From Craterostigma plantagineum (taxonomy: Eukaryota > Streptophyta > Magnoliopsida > Lamiales > Linderniaceae), in the NCBI GenBank assembly GCA_027422505.1, contig JAPQWV010000028.1:7034001-7098000 (forward strand): a DNA stretch of 64,000 nt. The letters are read 5' to 3'. Positions within the stretch are counted from its first letter, which is position 1. Every line of letters starts with the position of its first letter. The notes under the pieces are model-generated. The model saw nothing but the letters and a program-made list of their open reading frames with translations. It ran no database searches and had not been told where the DNA came from. Below are positions 11,323 to 22,246 of the stretch, in pieces. The translations under genes and the position numbers were made by a program.

Positions 11323-13867
11323 TGTAACGTCCCGTTTTCTTTTACTTTACTTGCACAGCTATTATATTTTCCACATAAAATTTTTCGCCTTTCTACAACC
11401 ATACCTTTATACATAAACGGGCGTACATCTGGTCTCGTCACTTTCATGCATATTATACATATATATGCACGTATCATATTTCTTATACATCATATGAAAG
11501 ACACTAATGGTTCTTATACTACATGCACACGATGAACTTAGGGGAGTAGGTGAGAGCGTAGCCGGCCAACCTTGAATCCATGCTTTCGTATGAAGATGCA
11601 CTCTAAGTTGCCTGCTAAATATCTACAGCAACTGTGGAAACAATTATTCAGAGTATGATCGCAACATGTTATTCCATTATACAAATAATAACCAAAACTG
11701 TCGCAGAAAATTAATTTCTTCCTTTCGTTTGCTTACATAGAATTTTTTTTAAAGAATATACCATTGTTCATAGAATCCGTAGATTCATAACACTCGTACT
11801 GTAAACACTTTAACTCACATAATCATCACTTAATCAATAATCGAAGTTTGTAATATAACCATAGTCCATAAAATCATTCATGTAATCCAGACTAATGCAA
11901 ATCTACATGATCATTTATTTCTAATATTTCCGTTATGACCTGCTAGACTCGTACTATTGACCCCGTAGGGGCCCATGCATGGGACTCTGTAACTGTAGAT
12001 ATATTTTTGCTTGCCTGTACAGGACTCTGTAATCCCCCTATTTGTAGGGATGTAACCATAGCTGTGTATCAAGTCGTCCGATGTCGTAGCAGTCATAACG
12101 GTTTCTCTTTTCATTATTATTCGTATGCAACGCTATACTTTCACCTTATATGACACTACAATTCCATGCATGTAACGTCCCGTTTTCTTTTACTTTACTT
12201 GCGCAGCTATTATATTTTCCACATAAAATTTTTCGCCTTTCTACAACCATACCTTTATACATAAACGGGCGTACATCTGGTCTCGTCACTTTCATGCATA
12301 TTATACATATATATGCACGTATCATATTTCTTATGCATCATATGAAAGACACTAATGGTTCTTATACTACATGTACACAATGAACTTAGGGGAGTAGGTG
12401 AGAGCGTAGCCGGCCAACCTTAAATCCATGCTTTCGTATGAAGATGCACTCTAAGTTGCCTGCTAAATATCTACAGCAACTGTGGAAACAATTATTCAGA
12501 GTATGATCGCAATATATTATTCCATTATACAAATAATAACCAAACTGTCGCAGAAAATTAATTTCTTCCTTTCGTGTGCTTACATAGAATTTTTTTTTTA
12601 AAGAATATACCATTGTTCATAGAATCCGTAGATTCATAACACTCGTACTGTAAACACTTTAACTCACATAATCATCACTTAATCAATAATCGAAGTTTTT
12701 CATATAACCATAGTCCATAAAATCATTCATGTAATCCAGACTAATGCAAATCTACATGATCATTTATTTCTGATATTTCCGTTATGACCTGCTAGACTCG
12801 TACTACTGACCCCGTAGGGGCCCATGCATGGGACTCTGTAACTGTAGATATATTTTTGCTTGCCTGTACAGGACTCTGTAATCCCCCTATTTGTAGGGAT
12901 GTAACCATAGCTGTGTATCAAGTCGTCCGATGTCGTAACAGTCATAACGGTTTCTCTTTTCATTATTATTCGTATGCAACGCTATACTTTCACCTTATAT
13001 GACACTACAATTCCATACATGTAACGTCCCGTTTTCTTTTACTTTACTTGCGCAGCTATTATATTTTCCACATAAAATTTTTCGCCTTTCTACAACCATA
13101 CCTTTATACATAAACGGGCGTACATCTGGTCTCGTCACTTTCATGCATATTATACATATATATGCACGTATCATATTTCTTATGCATCATATGAAAGACA
13201 CTAATGGTTCTTATACTACATGTACACAATGAACTTAGGGGAGTAGGTGAGAGCGTAGCCGGCCAACCTTAAATCCATGCTTTCGTATGAAGATGCACTT
13301 TAAGTTGCCTGCTAAATATCTACAGCAACTGTGGAAACAATTATTCAGAGTATGATCGCAACATGTTATTCCATTATACAAATAATAACCAAACTGTCGC
13401 AGAAAATTAATTTCTTCCTTTCGTTTGCTTACATAGAATTTTTTTTTAAAGAATATACCATTGTTCATAGAATCCGTAGATTCATAACACTCGTACTGTA
13501 AACACTTTAACTCACACAATCATCACTTAATCAATAATCGAAGTTTGTCATATAACCATAGTCCATAAAATCATTCATGTAATCCAGACTAATGCAAATC
13601 TACATGATCATTTATTTCTGATATTTCCGTTATGACCTGCTAGACTCGTACTACTGACCCCGTAGGGGCCCATGCATGGGACTCTGTAACTGTAGATATA
13701 TTTTTGCTTGCCTGTACAGGACTCTGTAATCCCCCTATTTGTAGGGATGTAACCATAGCTGTGTATCAAGTCGTCCGATGTCGTAGCAGTCATAACGGTT
13801 TTTCTTTTCATTATTATTCGTATGCAACGCTATACTTTCACCTTATATGACACTACAATTCCATACA
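11323..13867. repeat. Three tandem copies of an ~848-bp LTR-end block
   Basis: Copies start at 11323, 12171 and 13020, each with the LTR terminus TGTAACGTCCCG, giving periods of 848 and 849 bases. Each copy ends with ATTCCATGCA or ATTCCATACA. In the third copy and in the partner LTR (3244-4092) this end runs on into unique LTR sequence. The copies differ by only scattered substitutions, which points to recent amplification. Confidence 0.95.
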
Positions 13868-16398
13868 CCATCGAATCACACATATCATACAGTAGTACAT
13901 TATGGCCACATAATTCACGTTCATTTCAAATATATTATGTCTATAAGAAAAACCATCAATCATGTAATTCACATAAAGCACATAATAACAGAACACATGT
14001 TGCATATCATACTCACAGTATGGCTTAAAGCCTCACTCGACTTTGTCCTTGCCTTTTTCTGAATCCTGACCTATAAAAATATTTTACCCGTAAAAATGAA
14101 ATCCTATAATAACATGCGTGCGTGATATGCATGCTTTATTATGCATGATTGTTTCTATCCCTAGCCTTCGCCTTTCTGTTCATTACTTATAATATATTAC
14201 ATTCTTGGCTTAGAAGTTATATTTTTTTATCAATGTTGAAACCTGCATTAAAAATTGATAACTATACTATAGCGAAATATTATTGAAAATCCTAATTCTT
14301 ATTATGTTATAAACCTTGAATATCGAACACTTTATGTGATATTAAAATTCTTATATCTATAATTACCACTCTCTTTATTTCGAAATTTCATTAAGTTCAG
14401 AAATTTTATTATTTCATATATCTCGAAATTCTATTGAATTTCTAAATCTACATCCTACATAAATTAAACATTATAACTCGAAATCTTTCCAATTATATTT
14501 CTAAATGTCAAAATCTTTGATTAGCTAATTATCAAGATCTTTAATTAAGGAAATGTCGAGATCTTCAATTGGTATCAAGATTTTTTAGTTTCAATATACA
14601 ACACATATCGACATCTTCCTAGCTAATTTCGTCATGTCACAAGATCAACCTTTCGAAATAATGTTCAAATTCTTTAATCTCGAGATGTTCCTTTCTAAAT
14701 GTCGAAGTCATACTCGAAATCTATACCTGTCGAAATCTTATTTACAGTATATGTCGAGATCTTTAACTGAATATCGAAATTTTGAATTTCAAATGAACAA
14801 TACATTTCGACATCTATCTGATTAAATTTTTAAAATCTCGAATCATATTCCAACATCACCACTCGACATCCTATTTAAAATGAAGTTCTAAATCTCGATA
14901 TATAACTCGAGATCCTATCTGAATAAATTATCATAACTCGACCTCATATGTCGAGATCTTTTTAGTTTAACATGTTGAGATCTTCAAGTGTATCATGTCG
15001 AGATCTTCAAATATAGCATAAATGATTTCGAAACACATCTCGACTTTTCCAGCCAATTTCAGAACCTATGTCGAGATTTTATATGACATCGAGATCTTTG
15101 GATTTCAGATCACATTTCGACATTCTCCTATACTGCTTCGAAATTTATGTCGAGGACTTAATATAACATCTAGAAATACATCTCGACATTTTACCTAATT
15201 TCTGATCTCGACATTATAACATAAACCAACATCTTATATTGAGATTCCCCTCCCTTGAATTCTTAAAAACAAGATGAATTCCATCAACACTTCATACTGT
15301 TCAGGTACCATTATATTCATCACGTCCAGATACTTTAAAAAAAAAAAACTCAAACCTATATTAACCTCTAGCATACTTCAATTATCAACTTATCTGAAAA
15401 GATAACCCTAACTCAAATCTATATTAACCTTTAGTATACTTCAATTATCAACTTATCTCAGAAGATAACCTTATTCAAAATCTGAAAACCCTAATATACA
15501 TTAAACTACGAAATCTTCTAAGTACACTTGCTTATAGTTTATTAATCGTTATATCTATATGTGTATTGCAAAATATTATATAATTCCTTACCTCCAGTGT
15601 TTCGATGATTGAGGATTGAGTTTACTTCCAATTTCCTTTGCTTAAAGCTGGTTTCTAAGTCTATTCGTTGTTCAACTTGCACAAATGATACTTACTTGAA
15701 AAAGTCTTATAAATATGTATTATAAAAGTTAATTGGACAAGCAATTAGAAGACAAATCAGTTCCCCTCACGTTAGGTAATTTAATGTCTATCCTAATTGC
15801 TAAGTGATATGAATTATTTTATTGTTATAGTTACTGACTAAGTTTCCACAAGTCTTCGAGATCTCTATAATAAGAATTTCGATATTTATCTCTAGAAAAT
15901 CTCGAGATCCTTTAAGTAATGGATTTCGAAGTCCTATGAACCAATTTCGAAATCCTTGTTAAAAAAAATGTTTCGAGTTCTAGAAATCTTTATATCAAGA
16001 ATCTCGAAATTCTTAATTTGAAGAATTTCGAAATCCCTTTTAAACAAATTTCGATACCCTTATTCCAAGAGTTTCGATATTATACCTAGGGTTTGAATGA
16101 TCCTTACTTATACTTTAATGTTGTTGAAATATTTCTTTTTTACTTGAAAAAAAAATCTCAAAATATCATCAAACTCCCTAATTTATTTAATTACTTCAAT
16201 ATATATATATATATATATAGTTCCTCAAAACCTGATAAAACCCTAGAAATTTCTAACTTCCGTAACATTCACTTCTATCTCTTTGAAGACTTAGTACTAT
16301 AATACTTTATTCTACATGTACCTCTGTTTCAAAACAACTTATATGAATGCATGAATGCATGATATTATGATATAAGGTTTTGGTTTTGGTTCCTGACA
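11323..16398 (-). repeat. gypsy 5' LTR, 5,076 bp, with internal triplication
   Basis: It is collinear with the 3,443-bp partner LTR except that the terminal ~848-bp block is present three times and some short indels differ (for example loss of about 33 bp around 16005 and a shorter TA run at 16200). The two LTRs of a retrotransposon are made from one template, so this asymmetry must have arisen after insertion. The ends match the partner LTR and abut the ATTAA duplication. Confidence 0.93.
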
Positions 16399-17210
16399 AT
16401 TAATAAGATATATTCATATATAGCACACACATTTGAGTGAGCAGAAATAAATACTCCCTCCGTCCCATTAGTTTTTGTACATTTTACTATATCGGGTGTC
16501 CCGCTAGCTTTTGTACATTTACTTTTTTAGCAAAAAACTATCGCAACTAGAGCTGTCAAAACGGGCCGGCATGGCGGGTCGGCCCGCTGCCCGCCAAAGC
16601 CCGCCAGTTGGCGGGGCGGGCGCGGATATACCCGCCATTGGCGGGCCTGATAAATTGAGGCCCGCCCCGCCCCCTGGCGGGCTGCGGGTGTAGCGATCCT
16701 CGTCTTCCAATACTAATTGTGGCAGATTTTCACAAAGTAAGTCGCGGAAGACCCGTCTAACAAAATTTTTTTCCAAAATAAAATATATTACAATAAAATC
16801 TGTCTATATTGTCTTCACTATGTATAAAATATCAAATATTAAAAACCCTAACGTCGCTCCACAGGTCACATCCATGTACATCCTCGCCCACAAAAGTCTG
16901 TGGAGCACCGTCGTCAGCCCGCCTCAGCCTCGACACGCATCAGCGTCGGGCTCGGTACCTACAACACGTAAACCGAGCTCCTTGTCCAGTAGGTGAAACA
17001 TGCATGTATGCAACGTGCACTCAAATCCCAACACCAACATCTCACGATATGCACACTCGACCCTCATCACGACCTACCACATCTCACAACTCGTGACTCG
17101 ACAACACATACGCTCGGGCGCCTTTTCTTGAGGATCTTTATCCAAAGATCTGGAGGAAGGAAGAAGAAATAAAGGGAGTCAACGAGCTGAATCTTCGAGG
17201 CCTTGAGCGG

Positions 17211-17390
17211 CGGCCAACTCAGGTCTCGTTAGAGTGCACTCACCAATGCTCAGGCGGCCAACTCAGGTCACGTTCGAGTTAGCTCTCACCCAACGCTCAG
17301 GCGGCCAACTCAGGTCACGTTAGAGTTAGCTCTCACCCAACGCTCGGGCGGCCAACTCAGGTCTAGAGTGCACTCACCCAACGTAACATC
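17211..17390. repeat. Minisatellite, four units of 44-47 bp
   Basis: Units begin CGGCCAACTCAGGTC at 17211, 17255, 17302 and 17349 and contain AGCTCTCACCCAACGCTC variants. They sit inside the solo LTR. Confidence 0.85.
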
Positions 17391-17469
17391 CACGATCATT
17401 TTCCATCTTTACCATATCTTAATATTAGGGTCCTAGGTAGGACTATGCACCTCATAACTGAACCTACTG

Positions 17470-17640
17470 CACCAACCGTAGGGTCCGAGCGGCACCAACC
17501 ACTCATCTCGACGGCACCAACCGTCATCAACGGCACCAACCACTAATCATACCGGCACCAACCGGTCACATAAAGTCGGGCGGCACCAACCACCCGTGTC
17601 GACGGCACCAACCGTCAGGTGCACTAGTACCAACCTCAAT
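17470..17640. repeat. GGCACCAACC short tandem array
   Basis: The word GGCACCAACC or close variants occurs about seven times with spacing near 20-27 bases, alternating with short variable spacers such as GTCATCAAC and ACTCATCTCGA. It is part of the same solo LTR. Confidence 0.8.
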
Positions 17641-19704
17641 TCGACTCCGAGTCGACAACCGAAATCGGTCACATCTACCCACACGCCCCTCGCGCCGACA
17701 CCGTAAGGTGCCACTGTGCCAACACGGTCAACCTCTCTCATTCTGAAGTGTCATGCACATGCATGCAGTGCAAATAACAGATATATGACATGCCAGAAAT
17801 ATTTAACACATGTAAACCACGTGAATTACTAAACCACATAAGCACATAAGTATCACATAATAATTCACACAACCGTTTACGTGTCATAAGTGAATTTCAC
17901 CTACCTGTCCTCCTGCTACAGTCAAATACGAAATCCGCTGAAGTCCCTAACTGTCGATCCTCTGAATAAATAAATATCATCAGTATAATATCGAAATTAA
18001 ATGGTTATATTGAAATAAATTTCGATTATACTAGTCTGCTCAAATTCTTAGTCGTTTGATTCCTAATTTCAAAGTCGTCCGATCTTTTGGTTTGCAATCG
18101 CCCGGCTTGTCACGCGTTACACTCACCTTCGCCGAGACCTATCATCTCTCAGATTCGCCCGATTCCAACTAGCAAATGTATCTTTCATGTACCTGATTCT
18201 AGATTCGCCAAGAGTTACTTAGGACTTGGTCAAAGCTAGGTTAGGAATAGTTTACTAAAAACCTCAAAACCGCCCAAAATACCTTTCTAATCCAGAATAT
18301 TATACACTCTAAATTCACCCTTACTAGCATTTTACCGATACTTCATAGGGTTATATAATTAAGGTAGTTCTTACCAAACTTACATATCATCGAAAGTAAC
18401 TTGAGTATTCAACCCGTATTAGCTCACAAACCGTAAAGCTTTGTTGATGAATGGTCTAGGGCCGAAAACTCCATATTAAACCAACAATTAATACTTAATA
18501 TGACTAGCTCATGGGTCTGAGACTTTATCTTGATCGTACTAGTCACATTAATTTCCTAGAATTTATTCTATTCATCTAATGAAATCACGTGTCTCATGTA
18601 GATTAATCACAACACATGAAGGTAGATATGTTACCTTAAGCCCAAGCTTTCGAGTTTGCTAAAGTTTCTTCTTCTTTCCTTAGTCCTTGCTGTTTCCTTG
18701 TTTTTCTTTTTTCCAAAATGAGGGTTTTCTTTGTTTACTAATCATTTCGACATGTACTAGGTATGTATTAATATTTCGATAGTTGTGTTGATAAGACTAG
18801 TTGGTGATCCTTACTTTCCCCAAGCCTTAAAGTAATCTATTATCATGCCCTTTTGTTCGAAAGTTTGGGTATTCTATTTAACTATTTCAACTTTGGCCCA
18901 ATCTAATTTGTACTATCCTTATTACCAAAGTTTATTTTCAATAATTTGGGCCTAAGTTAGAAATTAAATATAGCCTAATTATAAATATTGCCCAAATTTT
19001 ATTCTTACTAATACTATTATTTTTGCTTAATGCTTTTATTAACTTCCGAAATATTCTCGGGACTAGTTTATTATTTTAGTTTCGTCCGAATTTTCGTTCA
19101 TAAATATTTATTGGGAATTTTATTCCTAATATTTCCTTCGCTAATTGTCTTGAAATTTCCTATCGTAATCCCGCTTTAACTTTAAATTTTGCGGGTACTA
19201 CAGCGGGCCTGGCAGGCTTAACCTGCCCGCTTATAAAAAAAAAATAAGCTGAAGTCAAATTTTTATTGGCTTTAGCAAATTTTTAGCGGGCTTAGCCACT
19301 TGCCTGAAAAATTGATCGATGTATAATATAATGTATAATTTTTATGGGCTTTAGCATTTCCAGCCCATTACTAATATTTATCATCATTCATCAAATTTAA
19401 AGTCCAGCACAATATATAATACAATTTTTTTATTTACAGGTGGGCGGCCCACGGGCTTACCCGCCCCGCCCCGCCTAGGCCCGTGGCCCGCGCGCTTACC
19501 CGCCCAGGCCCGCCCTCTGGCGGGCCTAAAAAATCAAGGCCCGTCCCGCCCCTTTGGCGGGGCGGGGCGGGGCGGGGCGTGGGGGCCCGCGGTCCGCGTG
19601 CCAAATTGCCGGCTCTAATCACAAACAATCAATATAATAATATTAAATATTCTTAAAAGACGTGTCAAAATATACATTTTTTTACTTTTAATTGTAATAC
19701 ATTA

Positions 19705-19945
19705 CTCCATCCGTCCCGCTAACTTTATCACATTTTTCCATTCCGGGCGTTACACTAACTTTATCACATTTCCTTTTGGGTAAAAAATTATCACAAACAA
19801 TCAATATAATAATATTAAATATTCTTAAAAGACGTGTCAAAATATACACTTTTTTACCTTTTCATTGTACTATATTATTATAATAATGCCACCTTAATAT
19901 CCGTGCCCACCAATAAATGTGATAAAAATCATGGGACGGAGGGAG
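19705..19945. mobile_element. Stowaway-like MITE, 241 bp
   Basis: Inverted ends CTCCATCCGTCCCGCTAAC and (inverted) CTCCCTCCGTCCCATGAT are flanked by TA (19703-19704, 19946-19947). It shares an internal stretch with the interrupted MITE around it, including ATCACAAACAATCAATATAA, so the two are relatives. Confidence 0.85.
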
Positions 19946-20376
19946 TATTAAAATATTCAGTTTCTTAAAAACCGCGTCACACGCCAAATGTCCATAAATT
20001 AATGGGACGGAGGAGTACTTATAGAAAAGTTCTGACAAGGGACTGATGCTTTAAATGTAAACTTCCCTAATTTTTTTTAGCTCTCATAACGAATAAATTT
20101 GATAAAAACTATTCGAGCTATTTATTGGTCTTTTCTTAATCTAGTCGCAATAGCAATTTTGATGTATATAGTCGTTACAAATTTTTCATAGCACCCACAA
20201 TGGTTACCAAGGCTATGTTACTTAGCACCTGCGCTAGCGACTAAATTCTTGTATTGACCATCCAATTTTAATTCTCTTTACGTGATCTCATTTTTCTGAC
20301 AGCTAAATAACCGGAATTAAAAAGATCCTAACATTACATTACAAAGACTAAACTTTGACCATTAATGATTGTCATT

Positions 20377-20752
20377 AGGCCCGTCAGAAGTTTCATTTAG
20401 GATTCACGCCCTGTCAGGAAAAAAATTAGTTTAAAGGACTCGATTTCTGCCGTACCACTTCATTGCTCTGAAATAACAATATGTTGAAATTTTGTAACAC
20501 AAAACGATCATCCTGTACCAGTTAATGACCATCCGATACCAGTTCATTTCTACCGTACCACTTCATTGTTCTGAAATAACAATATGTTGAAAGTTTGTAA
20601 CAAAAAACGATCATCCTATACCAGTTCATATAAATTTTATACCACTTTTTTTTATGTTGGGTTCTTATCTCTAAATTTTACAGAAATTTGGTCCTTAAAC
20701 TAAAGTTTTTTCTGACAGGGCATGAATCTTAAATTAAATTTCTGACGAGCCT
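20377..20752. mobile_element. MITE with ~62-bp terminal inverted repeats
   Basis: The left arm (AGGCCCGTCAGAAGTTTC...) is matched over about 62 bases by the inverted right arm (AGGCTCGTCAGAAATTTA...). Between them lies a 103-bp direct duplication with units at about 20451 and 20554 containing CGTACCACTTCATTG and GATCATCCTRTACCAGTT. No clear target duplication is visible, so the superfamily is not assigned. Confidence 0.8.
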
Positions 20753-21549
20753 GAATTTCCCTTAAAAATATCAATTTTGTTTTGGTGATGCAAAGGTCAT
20801 ACTCAATACAATGGGCGTACTCAAGTTGCTTAAACAAAAAAAAAAGAGTAGGTTGCAAATTTTATCATAATAAAATATAAATTATAAGTATATGATCTTT
20901 CTTCTTATATATATAAAATAAATCCGAAATCTTACGTCTTCTTCCAAAGTCAACGGTCAAGTGGGTGGATAAGTATCCAAATCGGCGAGAAGGTAATAAC
21001 TTATTTTAACATCAAAAAAAAAAAATCAAAGACCCAAACTTATCACGAGATCATAATTTAGTGAACTATTTTCGCAATTTCTCCATAAAACTTGTTGGGT
21101 ATAACTAATGACAAAGTGCTTGTTTGGTAACTCGATTTATATTTAGGAGAGCTTAAATTAATAAGTTTTAAATATACCTAATTAATGAGTATAAAAATGT
21201 GGTTGACTAGTGGTTTACTTGAACCCACGTGTATTTTTATCTAAATTCATCTACATGAATTTAAAGTTGTTATATTGTAAACTCATGTTTTATATAAACC
21301 AATGTATCAAACACACCTACACCCTTCAAACCAACATTAAAATTGCGAATGGTCAAACCAAACAAGCACTAAAAGTTCTAGTTTTTATTCTACATAAATG
21401 GTCTTAGGACCAAGCGCCTACAACTGCGCCAAAATTGCTCTTAGCGTGAGCACCCAGCGTCACGGTTCAATTGCTCTTAGCAGTGACAATTATTGCTCAA
21501 TCAAATGGTTTCCACCTTAACCACCTCAAGTAGTTGGGTATACACCACG
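20753..21549. other. AT-rich spacer, no gene seen
   Basis: Nothing with coding features is visible. The 21210-21407 open frame has no family resemblance and an AT-driven composition. Confidence 0.4.
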
Positions 21550-22060
21550 CAGTATTGAAGGAAATCTGAACTGTCTTGAAGAATTCAGCAGCTCAGAGGC
21601 AGATGGAATGCATCAGCTGAATACTCTGAAAGGCTGTATTAGTTCTGCTTCCTTTAGATCCAAGGGAATAAGAAGAAACGCTCGTCACTTATAAAAGCGC
21701 ACTTCGTCTATCTCGTCACTTATAAAAGCGCACTTCGTCTATCTAAGGAATTGGCACACGTTAGTTATGAGCGGTTAAAGAGGGGCATTTTGGTCTTTAC
21801 ATATGGTTTTCAGATTTTAAAAGGAGTCGTCTTCTTGATAGAATTGCGCGCAATATAAAATTCTACTCTATAAATTTACTTTGGGCTGTTAAAGTGTTGT
21901 AGCTCTTCACATCTGTAAAGCGAGTCATCAATAAAGATCCTGCGATTCACCGTTGGATGTAGGATATACAAATCGAACCACGTTAATTCTTGTGTCGTTT
22001 CCACAATCAATTGTCTCAAATTTATTACGCAGAATTCTCATTTCCAATAATAGTCCTCGT
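21550..22060 (+). repeat. copia-type LTR remnant with duplicated TATA segment
   Basis: The stretch has LTR-like order on the plus strand: a TATAAAAG box at about 21690, an AATAAAG signal at about 21930, and a GGATGTAGGATATAC...GAACCACG segment typical of copia LTR 3' parts. A 31-bp unit containing the TATA box is repeated exactly (21681-21711, 21712-21742). No primer site or clean target duplication was found, so the ends are approximate and it may be a fragment. Confidence 0.45.
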
Positions 22061-22246
22061 AACTCAATTTTTTTTCTTTTTTAATAAATACTTAATGGAT
22101 GGATTCAAAAAGGAGAAATTTTTAAATTTTCTAACCATCATCATGTTGTTAATATCATAATAGAAGTTGCAATACGACTAAGGCAGAAGACCGAAAATAT
22201 GTAAAGACTATACGAGGACAAACTTATAAAAAAGATCAAATCTTAA

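Larger units (their letters stand above)
3244..16398 (-). mobile_element. Ty3/gypsy chromovirus, complete with unequal LTRs
   Basis: A 13.2-kb element is flanked on both sides by ATTAA (3239-3243 and 16399-16403). Minus-strand order: LTR (16398-11323), primer site (11318-11307), gag, protease, reverse transcriptase, RNase H, integrase, chromodomain, polypurine tract (about 6703-6690), LTR (6686-3244). Reverse transcriptase before integrase and the C-terminal chromodomain mark a chromovirus. The very long LTRs suggest the Tekay/Del lineage, which is inference. The LTRs are 3,443 and 5,076 bp; the difference is mainly two extra copies of an ~848-bp block. Four breaks disable the coding region. 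Confidence 0.95.
16689..19202 (-). repeat. Solo LTR, 2,514 bp
   Basis: Termini on the plus strand are TGTAGCGATCC and GGTACTACA, flanked by a perfect GCGGG on both sides (16684-16688, 19203-19207). No internal retrotransposon region is present, which is what recombination between two LTRs leaves behind. The TGTAGCG start resembles the TGTAACG LTR end of the chromovirus above, so orientation is probably minus; that is inference. It holds two minisatellites (17211-17390 and 17470-17640). Confidence 0.85.
16548..19617. mobile_element. GC-rich hAT-like element carrying a solo LTR
   Basis: It begins TAGAGCTGTCAAAACGGGCC and ends, after a C/G-rich inverted segment, with CCGGCTCTA. Flanks ATCGCAAC (16540-16547) and ATCACAAA (19618-19625) match at six of eight positions, consistent with a decayed 8-bp hAT target duplication. 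Both ends are built of GGCGGG/CCCGCC words. No transposase is present. The bulk of its length is the inserted LTR at 16689-19202. Sister copies lie at 41907, 46532 and 54692. Confidence 0.7.
16454..20015. mobile_element. Stowaway-like MITE interrupted by nested insertions
   Basis: Left end CTCCCTCCGTCCCATTAG and right end, read inverted, CTCCTCCGTCCCATTAA form the inverted repeats; TA flanks both ends (16452-16453, 20016-20017). These are Tc1/mariner (Stowaway) hallmarks. The host MITE is split by a GC-rich hAT-like element at 16548-19617 and a second MITE at 19705-19945. Without the insertions only a few hundred bases remain. Confidence 0.8.

Noticed and set aside
3328..14062. Recurrent ~64-77 residue open frames repeated through both gypsy LTRs
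   Set aside because: They recur only because the LTR block is repeated; they lie on both strands and carry no domain, and the element's true genes are between the LTRs.
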